DNA of 64,000 nucleotides from Anisakis pegreffii (Eukaryota > Nematoda > Chromadorea > Rhabditida > Anisakidae). The notes below the pieces were generated by a model, which ran no database searches, had not been told where the DNA came from, and worked only from the letters and a program-made list of their open reading frames with translations. The stretch covers positions 1-64,000 of the forward strand of contig JAPYMA010001929.1 in the NCBI GenBank assembly GCA_035041965.1. Direction: 5' to 3'. The stretch's first letter is position 1. Each line of letters starts with the position of its first letter. Below, in pieces: positions 11,513 through 25,440 of this stretch. The position numbers and the translations under genes were made by a program.

Positions 11513-14500
11513 CTGAAAATTTCGTTTCTGAGCACAAAAACGCACCAATTACTTCAATTCACAAACCTTTTACAAGTTTATGCAGCATTTCTTGTGCAGT
11601 GCTCGCTTTATTATAAGAATGTAAGTTTGTGCCAAGAAAGTCAGCGTAACCGATATGAAATTTTTGATGAAATAAACATAGAAATGCGATTCTAGGGTTC
11701 AGTTTTGCATTTGAATGCGCATTCTTTTTGACGATAGCAATAACACTTACCGACTGAGTAATTTAAAATCATTGAATTGATTATGAGATTGAATAAAAAA
11801 TGTGTCATTACTCAACGTCGAATGCATTACTCGATTTTAAGACGAATATGAAATCGATTGTCGTCTGACACTACGCATAATTTGTACCTGAAGAATATTG
11901 CATGAGATACACCTTTGACAGCTTGTAATTGAAAATCTCATCGAAAACGCTATAAATTCTATCGTTAAAGTGACCAATAAATCACGGATCAACACGAGCA
12001 ATATGGAGAAAAAATGGTGGTGAAGGTTATTTTGCAGTTGAATATGACAATGTAATCGTTTTTTGTTTGCATTACTTTAGTCGTGATTTTAAACTTATTA
12101 GTTGCTCACTGTTCATTTCAGTACACATACATTGATTTGTTTGATCGCTGGGATTTTTATTCCACGATCACACTAAGATCAATTATGTCCTTTGGGTATC
12201 CACAGAGGTGTGTTTTTTGAAAAAAAAAAAAGATCAATGTCCGCACTGAAAACGATCAATGCAGATATTCATTCAGTAGTGGTTGATGGTTGAATTGCAC
12301 TTTTGCCTTAAGTGGTTCCTATGAATTGATGACAATTGTTTTCCAATTGATTTTTTCGAAATGCAACCGATGTCACTAAAATGAAAGTTTGATTTTCACT
12401 AAGCGTATGATGGCATTGGCCGCTGATTGTAAGTACTTAAAATCCCATTATGAGATGAGCAATCGCTCGGTGAAAAACCTGATCGTTTCATCAATAATTT
12501 GACGTTTATCAGCGAAATAACTCTGAAAAAATGTTCTGCTAGTGCATAACAAAATGCCTGACACCCAAATACTGAATCATGATATCAACGAAGGTTCATG
12601 AACTATTAGAAGCAAAAAACGAATGAGAGAGGATGTGATGAAAATGATCAAAAAAGGGGGAAGATTAATGTTTTGTATCAATTGTTGTTAACGGGTTGTA
12701 TCAACAAAATGTTGTTGGCTGTCGTACATCTCAATTTTAACATGCTTCAGTGGTGTTTCTCACCTGTCCATTATGACAGCCATCAATAGATCAACCTATG
12801 AATAATATCATTACGACAAGAAATGAGGAGTTAAGAATGACAGATTTTCAGTGATTTGTTGACAGCTCATTGATTACTTTGATCGACGAGCGTTGTTCTT
12901 GTGAGACTCGTTTGAGACTGCTTACGATGTAAGTTGCCACAAAAATTGTGTTTATGCGAAAAAAAATGGAGAAATAATATCATTGAGATTGTAAGTCAGG
13001 TGCGCATTTACACACTTTTCCGACAAAGAACAAGAAAGAATTTTGTCAGGGTTTCTTCAGCACAAAAAAGCATCTGCGTTTACTATGGGCAGTAAGGGAA
13101 CGTGAAAGCAACCACCAGTTTTACCGAGTTGTACGAGAGGAATCTTGAATGTCCTTCAACAAATCATTCATTTGTACTTTCAATTGGTTAGCAAAATGAC
13201 CGGTGAAAACTAGTGAATTGGTGAAGAAACGAAAATATATATTCTGTCCCGTTTCGTGGTGAACATGAGAGGAAACCTGAAAGATTTGTTGCTTTGAAAT
13301 TGCTTCTTCCATATGTCATGGAACAATTGATGGCAATAACAATAACTATTGAAAGAGACAAGTAACTGGCAATAAACTTAAGTAAACGACTTCAAACCAG
13401 GCAGAATTCGTTTGGGTCTCTCGGTTTTCTATTAGCAGGCTTGATAAATCATTAATGATTTGTGTTATTGCATCAAAAACGCACGAAGCATTCTGTAAAA
13501 AATGGCCAGTGACAAGCTGCAACCGATTCAGAGTCTCCATTCAACTAAATTTTGGGCGTAAGGTTCAAATTGACACGTGAGATGGAAAGGATTTCAGGTA
13601 ATTCAGTCAGAGAAAAGGTTAAATCATCGCTGTTTGATCGAACTCGACATTATGAGTTCTGAATAAATCGCTTCTCGTCTAACAATAAGAAGAAAAAAAA
13701 TGATGAAGCAGATGAGAAAATTTCTTCACAGAACATAAATGGCTAATACAGCACCAGCATTGCATCAAATGCAAAAGCAAGGAAAATCGCAACGTGAAAC
13801 AGCAGCACACACTGAACAGATCCGAAACGATCGAAACATACGAACGCAATGCTCAGTCCAAATCAAACATAATACAATGGTGTTTCAGGAAAAAATAAAT
13901 GATCTTTCAAGAACATGTTCAATGGGTCATTCGACGGAAACACATGAGAATGGCACAGATGACGTTGTGTTTCGCTGACGAGACCATCCAAATGTTACAA
14001 GTATTGATTCGATCATTTCGACATCGTTCAAAATGAAAATACGCTGAAGCAAATGGAACGAACAAATGCCTCTATTTAATATCACTTACCACGTCGTCAG
14101 CATCATTATTATTAGCATTATTCGCACACTTCCTAACATAATATTTGCTCAAGAGTTTGTATATGGCTGTGCATTGGCACCGCCTCACTAGGAATTACTC
14201 AAGACTATTTGTTTCATCTTCTCAGCTATCACTCAAATTGTTCATTTCAGTGAACTTCTGCAAGCAATCATGACACCTTTCAATGAACACAGATGATGAT
14301 TTTAATTTCTGGCAATGAGATCGAAGAAATTCAACATGATTTTTGGTTACGTTTATTCTAATTTGCTTTTTTTTGGTCAGAAAAAATCAATAATTGTGAG
14401 CAAAGTGTTGACTGATTGAATGTGATAGAGCGGATCAGAAAAGAAAACTATGAGAACTGGCAATTTTTTGATAAGACTGAATAAAAATTCTTCGTATTGA

Positions 14501-17500
14501 GACAGATAGATAGGAGGAAGTGGAGCATCGGTAATCACGGGTGGCCGTTCCGAACAAGCTCATTTTGTGACTGAAAACAGACGAAGATTCATTTGTTTTT
14601 CAGTCAGCTGCAAGCCTAAATTTGAGTATGAGTGAATCGATGTGGCTGTCAGCAAATATTTCTAGTACTCACTTGAATGATCAAGGATAACATTTTCCAA
14701 CAAATTGTTTGGGTTTGTATCCGGTCAAATTATGACAGAGAATTGAATTGCGTACAAAAAACACTTCCTCACATTCAATTCATATCCAATTCATTTAACT
14801 TGTTAAGAATAATCGGATCAAAAAACAGCTTGTTCAATTCATTGATGTGATAACGTCATTAGAAGTTCCTTGAATAGTGGTATTCGTTTCTAATATCGGT
14901 GTGATTCAGATAATTTGTAGGAGTACCAACTCAACCGAGTACTAGGAGTACGAAGTTATTATATTAAGCCAGTAAGCGAGCGACCCCAATAATTTTCTCA
15001 TGGTTTTGTGCTCAGCAAACAATCCAGTTACGATATTGCTATAGAATGATCATCGATCAGCTTTCCTCTCAGGAATCTTCTTGAATCGTTTCAAATTCAT
15101 GAGAGTGTTTGAAAGTTCACGAATTTCAGGAAAATGGGAATGTTTGAAAAGACTCGTTTCAAAAATGATTCACTTCTATTGCAACGCTTTGATGGCTATA
15201 TCACGGACTTTTATTTTGCGATTCGCAGCTGTCGAAGTGCATATTCAATAGTGTTGATGAGAACTGCTAATGTGCAATGTCCATTGAAGAATAACTTGAA
15301 AATGATCATGAAGAAAAATCTTGATCAAAGAATCTCTAACAGCTATGATAAGATCAGAAGTAATCATTTCGAGTGCACAACAATGCCCGATTAGTGCTGA
15401 TCCAATTAGCAGCAATGTGGATGGAAAACCACTGTTGACAAAGGTTCAGCGCCGCCTATAATTATGACCATCAATGGAATGGATCTTTTTTGACAATGTT
15501 GAATTCGTTCATATCTGACCACACATCCTTTTCAAGCTTGCGAATCCGCACTGACTATCAGGCCAATGTGATCCTAACGAACGTTCACAACACATTAATA
15601 GACTTCAGTCTGAGCGGCTGATATCGTGTCTGTGTTTGTTTCAGTGTCCCCTTTCCGGCTAATTCGTTTCATTCCGTTTTTGTTGCATGTGTTGAACGCT
15701 TTAAAACAGCTAAACTTTAAGACTGAATTTGTCAAATTTACACACTCCTTACTCATATTGTCTATAAACTAAAGGATTCTCCAAAATTCAGCTCGCTGTC
15801 ATTGATTCCAAGCAGCTGGGACTACACCACTTGGATATCTATCAGTCGCATTAACTTGTCAAATTTTCTTGCATTGACGATTGCAGTGACAATAGATAAG
15901 TCAATAGAACGGAAAATGTTGCGATGTTTCGAATCGAATTTTCTTCGGTACCAACTCATGTTGCAAGAACGCTTTTGCGCAAGTTTTTCGAATAAAGTCT
16001 ATTACCGGCGCGGTATGAAACTGAATTGGATGAACTGAATGCATTTCAGATTCTTTCGGTGCATCATTTCGGTTTCGGTTGCTAGTTGAATTTCGGCTTG
16101 AGATAGAGACTGTTTGTTCGAATGATAAGTGAGAGTTTGTAGGATGACAAATTATTGGTACATATCACATTGGCTTTATTCCATTATATTCGATAACCGG
16201 CGGAATAGTTTATGACTCGGTGCATATATGAGGTAGGCGCGGAATCCTTCATACGGGAGGTGTGCTTATCATAGGTAGACGCGTATCTCTGGGAACGTTA
16301 TTAGTTATTTTCTGGTGCGCCAAGGTATTTGGGTCATAAGGTGAAGCTCTCCTTTGTTTATGTCCCATATCTTATGACAAGTAAAATGGGACTGATAGAT
16401 ATTCCAATAGCGTACGGATGCTGGTCATGAAGAACTGGTTCAAAAATAGTCGTGAACAGTAATTTCATTGAAGCTTCAAGAACTGATCTTATGCATCTTG
16501 AACGACAGAGATTTTGATTTGGGTTTGTTGACGGTTTCCATTTATTCTATCATGAAGCGTATAAGTGTGTTGCTTTTGAATTGATGAAGTTCGCTGTTAC
16601 TGTTTACTTTGAGCGTTGTTTTTGAGCTTGCGACATTTCAATTTTTCATGAACTTATAACTGAATCGCTTCAGTCCTTGCTAATATTAACTTCATAATAA
16701 ATAGTTCTGCAATCATTTTAGTGGATCAGTGGGTTGCCGACCTTCTTGTTGACCACATACACTGTTTTGGTAGATTTCATCACAGAATAACTTCATCGTT
16801 GATTGATGATAATTTTTATAAAGTTTATGCGATGGTTACAATAGACCACAACTGATTTTACTTTCATCAAAATCATCATTCAATTCGCCAGAAAGTGCTC
16901 ATTAGTGGCATGGGTCCCAAATATGTGATGGCGACAAAATTTTTTCATGATTGATAAGAATAATTCTCCTGATTGAAGTGCACAACTCTAGCGTACAAAC
17001 GGATACTTTCAGTGCGTGCATCCACTAGCGACACTCATTCAAACGCGATTAGGCGAAAAAAGCATTGTGCAAGGAGCTGATGAAATAATGTTCAAGTTCG
17101 AATGTGAATGGCGACAACCAAAGAAGAATCACATCGAGCAAAGATCAGAAAACAAAGCGGTGGCATGAAATGACGATTCACACGGTCATTGATCAATCTT
17201 CGAATGAATAAAAAGCCGTAAAACGCCAATAATGCATGCAGTGACTTCCAGTGTGATCCGCCTGAACCAAGCTGAAACGGTGAAGGCCAGAAGCGAACCA
17301 ATTGAAACGGATGCCTTCAAGACGTTGTCAGAACGTTACCATAAATTAAACGCAACTCATCATGTATCATTCTCACAGCATCCTCTTGCTCCTACTGCTC
17401 GCAAACTCAATCAATTCAAGTGTTTTCGATTCAGACAAGAACTTTCATTACATTTTTTTCCAGTTGTTTCCGATCGATTTGATGGAAGGTATGGCAATGA

Positions 17501-20500
17501 GGAAATGAAAAGAACTTAGCTAAAACGATGAGTTATTTGCTAACAGCTGAAAAACACATCCGTTGATCCGGTTTATCAACCTAACAAATTAATTTTGTTT
17601 CAAACGAAAGACATTATATGATAAGGTGTATGATACTGCAAGAGAATCAATCGTATGTATGCTTCATGATACCATAAGTGATCTTCAAAAAATGGCCCAA
17701 AAAATGAAGCTCAAATAACGCCAAAAAGATAGCGAGAATACCGGAGTATGAAATTAGAGTTAAGCGAGAGGTACCCACTCAAACAGTTGTTCATAGATAG
17801 CGATGTGCGTATTTGGGAATTGCATTAAGTGAATATTAAAAAGCGTGCGTCTCACATCAATGTCAAATTTCATTGACAACACGAACGAAGGCGTCTAGCT
17901 AGCATTGGCTGTGCATCACATCCACTATTATCAAATATCCATGCGCACATCACTGCATCGCTCGGTACAACACATCAAGTAGCTCAAAACAACAAATGGT
18001 CATCTTATAGAAGTAACGAATAGCCATATAGATTCATGTTTTATGAGTTGCTAAAAGCAGGCAATGACGGGCAAGTTTTGCATTTCATATGAGATGCGAT
18101 CACTTCTTGCCATCATCACGATCACTGCTCAACATAATAATTCATCTGCGAGCAAATGAGCGCGTCTTAATGAGCAAATAACTTGTAAATAACAACAATC
18201 TATTGCTAATAATTTATTGAAGACCCACGAACGCTCGCTCATTTCATGCATCATTATCATTGCATTCAAATTTTCAATTGCAGTAGTCGTTGTATGCGGC
18301 CGTATATCACAAAACTGCATACTTGAGAGTGCAGACGATAACAGAGCAAGACGCAATGATGCATAATTGTTTAGCTATCGAAATTATACCTCTAAAATAT
18401 ATTTAGAGAATCGTTCACCATTCAAAATCGTCAGCATTCGAGCGGATGTAACTTTCTATGCAATATTCAGCGTCTGGGATTCTTGCATCTTGTTTGTGGC
18501 GAAAGCGCAAATTTCGCTGATATAAAATTACGGTGGTTATGGTTTCATCCAGAGTTTAGATGCAGTTCTCTACATAACTCTACTGAACGAGGCAGTCGAG
18601 AGCATTCGGCTCATTGGTCTCTACATGAATGTGTCTCAGTTCTCAGTTACACGACAAGTGATCTATGCTCATTGAAATGTTTCAATTATGGTCAATTATC
18701 GGACCCAAGTCGTCCATCAATTATTCATGAATGATTATGATTTCAGTTTTTATTTTTCACTAAAATTCTCGATGTTTCCCGAAATCCCTCAAAAAACAAT
18801 AACGTCAGTCACTTGGGCGCAGTTATACGAATGCAACAGAAAGATAAGTTCACAAATGGCATGCAAATGATAAATTTATAGGTCAATAATGCAGTGGCTT
18901 TTTCATCTGAATCAAAAAAATTCTACCACTAACAAATCGTTCATCTTTTTGCATACCTTCGAATCGGTTAACGAAGTCGTTCGAAGCGTGTGCAGGATGG
19001 TGAATACGATTCCAAAACGTCTACTCCAACCTACCACGAGAAACTTAAAAAATCGCGTTTCAATCGTTCCGTTCTGTTTCTCTCATTCAACTGTTTCAGT
19101 TGCCTCGCAGTGATATTTTATGCTAACGGAAAACGATGCAAGCGTGTTGTCACCGACAGTGGTTGGATGTGTACAACCAATGACGAATAAATGCACTATA
19201 ATTTTTGGGTATCATCTAATACCACCGTCTCGGAAGGTGACCACTCTTCAGAAATGCGACGAACAAACGCGATTCCGACGTAAGAATGCTCTGCGATAAA
19301 CTCTTCAATAGGAGCGATAACACCACTTATGTCAGGTGCATGCCGCACCGTTTAATAAACGATCATCATTCATCATCTTCAGCGTGATCATGAATTTGCT
19401 CTCATGAGTGCGCATTTCGATCTAATGAATAGTTGCAAGAGGATTTGGCGAATTTTTCAGTGTTTTTTTCTGCCTAATTGGTGATTTTTGAAAACGTATT
19501 ATTAAAGTTAGATGAGCATGCAAATCGTGAATTGATGCGAAGAAGTAGTTGCGATATTATTAGAGTTATCTGAATTTTAAAAAACCTTTGAAGTTTTTCA
19601 GTTTCTTGCAATATGTCACAGTATGAACCTCAGCGACAGACGTGTCTGATAACCAGTCAAAGATGCTTGAAAGTTTGAAATAGATAGAGCATTTCATTCC
19701 AATGTAAACAGCTTATATCACGGGAAAATTTTGTCAAGCATCGCGAATGCAGGCTATCAACAACTTGCGTATAAAAGGAAGTCTGCAATAGTCATCGCGA
19801 GAGCATTTGCTAGCTGGAATTGAAAGACAATAAAACAGCGAAATGATAGCCTCTTCCGGTGATGAAAGAGTACAGTTAAAAACATATCGCAACTATCGAG
19901 CCTATTTGAAACTTACCGTCATCGCCAATTGTTTGCGAATATATGCACAAAGTTCTTGCGTGCTGTAGCAGCCATAAGAAATGGATGAAAAATTCGAGTT
20001 GTTTATAGTGGAAGTCGGAAAAACAATGAATTTAAACCTAAAATAATATTTCATCGATTGAAGCAGATGTACTGAATGTTCTTCTCTAACAGAGATTGCC
20101 GACGTTGAACAGCATCACGTTCGCAGTCAGAAGCGAAAGTCATGAAATTAATAAATTATGATGCAACTGAAGTGAATTGATTGCTTTGTGAATGTTTTAT
20201 GGAACAATCTCGGAGATGGGTTAGTATTCGGAAATGGAATTATCAAGGGTTGAATGAGATTTGTACAGCTATAATTTTTTGCGTTTTTCAATGGAAGCAA
20301 ATGCTTAATTAGTGGTGAATTTAATTGGCTTGAAAAGTTGAGAAATCTCCCGTCCAGATTATTCATGAAGTTGATTCAAATATTGGACATTTCGATCGGT
20401 CTGTAGGAACGTCTTAACAGCAAACTACTTGATGGTTTGGATTATTCGTAGCAGAAACAAATAATGTTTGCAGCTTTTGCAAGCACTAATTAATATTCAA

Positions 20501-23500
20501 CTGCCAACATCGATGAATGCGTGCAAAAACAATCCGATCTCTCAATAAAGTCGCCAATTTTAGCAATATTAAATAGTTACTCCGATATGAAATTGAATCA
20601 TCGCAAATTTTTTCGAATTTTAACGCGGTCGATCGATTAAAGCGGACTTTTAGCAAAGTTTAACTCTTTTAAGGAAACCTCGAAAACGTTCTGTTTGCTT
20701 ATCGCTTCGAAATGAAATGTTCGATGGACGTGAGTGAACGAACGCGCGTTATTGTGAGACTATAAAGATGAATGATGGAGCAAATGAGTGAATATTTCCC
20801 GAAGGTTATTTATTGCCAGCGAATTGACTGCTACTAGCGCATTTGTCGTCCAAAATGTTGTATGAATTTTTGAGCACCATTTATGCTTGAAGATGAATGA
20901 GATCACACTGAAGCACTCCAGTTAGGTATTGAGAAATAAGAAATTTCATATTGAGCTGAGAAGTTCCCTCAATGGAACGGTTCTTTAAAAAAGTGTCCCA
21001 TCTTGGTGACGAGTAATGCCGTCGACTCGTCAATACGGCTACGTGTTTATTCAGACTATTCACATTGAGAGCATAAAATAAATTGAATATGAAAACCAAA
21101 CGCATGATTGAATAAATAGAAAGCGTCGTTCCATTATTGAGTAACCAAAATGTGGTGAGTAGGCATAACCAGAAAATGCGCAATTCTACTTGGCAACCGT
21201 TTTATGCTGTCAGCTCTGATAGACAATTTTGAGTCGCTGTGACAAGTATGCTGTCAGCTCTGTCTTTAAAAAGATGTTGACGTTCAACTGCACGACAAAT
21301 TACCGTTTGATAAAGCAAAAATGATGAAGAGTGAATATCCAGGTCCTTTATTCATTCAAGAGTGACAGTAATAAGTGGCAACGCTTTGAATATCACTGCA
21401 CTTTCCAAGTTGAGGTTAATAATCCTGTATGAGATAACATTGAGATACTCAGAGTGTAACAGCCGCTTCACAAAGTAAACAATCATTATATCATCCTATT
21501 CAATAAAGAAACTGTGATCGAGAAAGCAGAAGGGAAAGCACTGAATCATGGATTATACGATATGAAAGATACGGCTTGCAATGAATCGATTGTCTCGGTC
21601 AAATTGTTTGCTCGGAACTGATGCTTCTGGAGATGCAAAAGCGCTGATGGGCAGTATCATAATAAGATAACGCATATTAACCTATGAAAGGAGTGTGCAT
21701 ATGTTTTGTTATTATTTGTAGGAATTCATTAAAAGACCATCACAATATCTGTCAGTTAAAAGGTAATAGTGGTTAATGAATGCGAGTGAATGTCTTCTAA
21801 ATGATCTGAGGTGATCATTTGCATCAATCCAAGTGACTAATGAAGAATGAATTAACGACAAGACGTAACGGAAAATACGCAGCTACTTATTGGACAATAC
21901 TTTGCTAAGCGAGTAAGAAAACTGGAGTAGATATGCTTGGCTTCAGCTGAATATATCTCTGGATGGGGCGTGGTTCATTTCAGCATCATTTCACCGGCCG
22001 TATCAACCCAAAAGCGTAATAATATATTATGATAGACAACAAAATCGAGAGTTACTGCTGCTGCTGTTGTTAGTTGCATTATATAAGGTAGGTATATTAT
22101 TCATCATATATAGCCCACAATATGGATAATAAATAGGGCCATATTTATGAAAGAAGTAATTGTTGTTGCTTATTTATTTATATATTTATTTGATGGTGCT
22201 AATATGAAAGCAATTAACATTAAATGTAACACAATAAATAGCGAAGCATTTCAGTGAAAGACATAAATCAAGTATGCTTGAGGAGTTCCAATGAACGTTT
22301 CGTTATTTGCATTCACAGAGATAGGTAACACAGCGGAACGGAGCGAAATAAATGTAGAAAATGGGTTGATTGCTTGAAACAGCTGTGAACACAGTCGATC
22401 TAAGCGCTGACATTAACGAGGATTATTATGAATGAATTACGATCCAGAACGTATGAGGTGATATATACATATATGATCACCATTTTCGAATTGATCAAAG
22501 CGCGATAAGAGCCTTTGATATCTCATCAGTCATCAAAGTGCATTTAAAAAATCTATGCGCAGGAATAATCATGCTTGCGGCAAATACTCGATGTTTGATG
22601 TAACGTAATGATGAATACAAACCGTTTATGAAATGTTTGATACTAGCTTAAAGATCGATCTGTAACGTTTTTTTTTTCGTGCTGAAATGTTGTGAAGTTG
22701 AATCAGTTTCGAAGTTAATTCTTCGAGACGATCCCAATTCATCTTGACAGCATTTGAGCAATCTTAGAAAATCGCTTGACGAAATCTAGTGCAGTGGCGT
22801 GTATGTGGATTAGTTGGCATATTGCAGTGCGACTGAAGTTTTGGGCTTTGTTTATGTGATGAATTATATATGAAGAATATCACTTGTTCCTGGATTGTTA
22901 TCGATAGCAGCACACTTCTTGAGTGAAATGAACGCGAATGTGTGAGAAGAATTTCAGCAAGTTTCACACATCTCTTTTCATTGTCGTGTCTTTGACTAAC
23001 ATTATTCACAAAGAGGCACCAATTACAAAATCATTGTTAGTTGCCGAAAGTTTCGCATTCGATAGCAGCAGCAGCAGCCATTAATTCACATCAAATGAAA
23101 TTAATTGAACCGGCGTGTTTATAAGAAAACTTGTGTGAAAGTGTGATTCAATCGTTGCTAGCCGCTATACCATAAGATCCCAATACGGGGTTTCCACCCT
23201 CAAAGCTTCAGTCACTTTCTAAACGCTCACAGCGTTAACGCAAACCATTTTAACCACGTGTAATATCACAGTCTAAGCCGGTTATTTTTGATCATTTTGA
23301 GTGAGCAATTACCCAAAAAGCCATCGCTAATTCTTCACCACATTTCTTGGTTACGATGACAGAGATGAAGGAATTTGAACACGATTCTTGAAGCGATTAC
23401 TCGAAAGAGCTTAAAATGCCTGCTTATAATCGCTAGTATCATACTCTATATTCGGTTTTTTTTTGTTGATATCCTTTCCTCACATAAACGTTCAAGTAAC

Positions 23501-25188
23501 AAACGATCAAATCGCGTAATTGCACAATAAACCGGATTTCAAATCTCACCATTTCAAGTCTTGCGGACTTCAAAGCTCATGCTTTGATGAATCTCGTTGG
23601 AACGCATTTTTAAACAATCGTTCGCATAATCCTTGAATAGCAGCCATGACTGCATTGTTCCAATGCATTTTCTCGGTTTTCCATCATTCGATACTTCAAT
23701 GGTTTCACGAAAATTTGATGTGAAGCATCTTCAGACCTCGAATTACTCGCGGAACTAAATTGTCAAATGAAAGCTTTCTCTGGGGGGCATTCTGTTGTTG
23801 TGGATAACAATTCAATTCAACAGTTTTCAGCAATATTTTTTTAGTATTCTGTACAGCAAGAGAATTGCTTTCATAGTCGAAAAGATTCTTCCACAGAACA
23901 TACACTCAAAAAATTCTTTCTTCAGCATCTAACGCAGTGAGGGAAAATCTTAGCGTAACAATGAGTCTGAGTTGTTTTTTGGTTGTGAGCTGATTGATTG
24001 CAAACATATAAAATTGTTTCGAATCGCAGTTATCATTGTTGGTCGCTTGGTTGTTTTGTTTTTTTTTTAGATTTTGTTGATCTCAATGTGAAAATATTTT
24101 TAAAGTTTCACCCCATTGAACAAAAGGCAATAAAGAACGCACCTGTTCGGATGATTGTAAGTAGAAGTATAATCGATTAAGATGATTGCAGCGCAACTGA
24201 GCAAAACCCGAGGAACAATTATTAGATCAGTTCGTTTTACTGGGCCTTCTTTTACACATCATTTCGTTAGTTTACGAATTTTTTGAAGCTAGCGCAGAAA
24301 ACTTTCTGTTTCGATTTTGTAAGTGCGGACATGTTACTCATATAATGGATACTTAAAGAACATTTATACTCGATATTTGTCAAGCATTAGAAACCATGGA
24401 TAATCGCTGATGGACGGCTTTAATCTTTGTCGCATTCAATTGCATGCTGACACAATGTGGTATTTAGCGAGGTCATGGAGTACTTACGGGAAGAGTGAAG
24501 TAAAATTTCGATGCTGCGCACAACTGTCAGAAGAAAAAATCCATGACGTGAAAATTGGGTCACGACATTTGACAAACCAAACAATTAGATTTTTGGTTTC
24601 CACGTTTCCGCCGTTTGTTTGGTTTTTAAAAATTTCGAAAATATTCGCAGATGTAAAATATAATTAATGCTAACGAGCGACGATCATGTTTCGCAGTTTG
24701 CGTTTGTTTGTGTGACGAACGGAATGCGCTTTCAACCCGATCATGGTGAACACGACGCAGCGTTGCAGCTTCAGACCATAGAAGCGATAAACTTCTCTAA
24801 ACAAAACAAAAAATTTTTGTGTGCTCGTAATAAGTATCAAATTTCATCTTCTCAGCAGCGCACCCTCTTTGCTACTTAATTTTCGCACAATTTTTCCATC
24901 GCACTTCCATTTTACGATAGTTTTTATTGCACGGCGAGAAATGTGCAATGAAGCGAGAGCATAAGCCAGCAGAATCGTGAAACAATCATAAAATAGATGA
25001 ATTGATGCGTACTGAACAACCTGAAGAGAATCAGTCAGGAATTCGATAGAAAATTGTTCTTCGACGGTTGAAGTTAAAGAAGTCAAATTGCAAAGTCAAA
25101 GTTGGGCCGAATTGTAGCAAACAAACTCCAAAAAAACCCCCAGCTCGAGTGCTTTCCGATTCGGAGAATGTATTTTTAGTTTAACAAT
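11513..25188. other. Long stretch with no convincing gene
   Basis: Many short open frames, none with recognised motifs and matching splice phase. Two minus-strand frames, 13540-13346 and 13312-13121, have protein-like composition. The second follows CTTTCAG and ends at a GTAAAA donor-like site, but in phase 2, so it cannot join the Ly-6 exon at 11512. A 16-base repeat, TATGCTGTCAGCTCTG, occurs at 21203 and 21247. A short GCA run lies near 23066. The block may be the long 5' intron of the Ly-6 gene. Confidence 0.4.
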
Positions 25189-25440
25189 ATGGCCTCGAAT
25201 ACTAATGTTGCTTTTTTTCATAAATTTGTTCAAAGGCGCCGTTTGCAGTTTTATAGGCCATTGTCGAAGATCCGCTCTGAAATACCATCTCTCAAGCCTA
25301 ATGGGCGTAAGCAATATTATAACTATTTAAAGCAACACAAATTTTCCAAGTTATGGGAAAAGTTTGAGTCCCAATTACTTCTCATAAAACAATTCCGCAC
25401 ATCTGGTGAAGCAAGCGGTGATTTCAGACGCTATTTGTAA
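25189..25440 (+). CDS. Possible small basic protein, 83 residues
   Basis: A single open frame from ATG to TAA, rich in Lys, Arg and aromatic residues (FVQRRRLQFYRPL near the start, YYNYLKQHKFSKLWEKF in the middle). A GTATTTTTAG acceptor-like site ends eight bases before the ATG, as for a trans-spliced nematode message. The stop overlaps a possible donor (TT then GTAAAC), so this could be the first exon of a longer gene. The basic N-terminal half could be mitochondrial targeting, but I do not recognise the family. A minus-strand frame starts on the other side at 25086. Confidence 0.35.
   Translation: MASNTNVAFFHKFVQRRRLQFYRPLSKIRSEIPSLKPNGRKQYYNYLKQHKFSKLWEKFESQLLLIKQFRTSGEASGDFRRYL

Noticed and set aside
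14396..14416. GTGAGCAAAGT resembling miR-87 seed
   Set aside because: Similarity stops after 11 bases and the flanks do not fold into a clear precursor hairpin.
20881..21183. Minus-strand 100-codon frame with signal-peptide-like starts, considered as the missing Ly-6 first exon
   Set aside because: It has a non-ATG start at the open end, and from the inner ATG no donor in phase 1 is available to join the exon at 11512.
22253..22265. TGAAAGACAT resembling miR-71
   Set aside because: Only ten bases match and no hairpin is seen.
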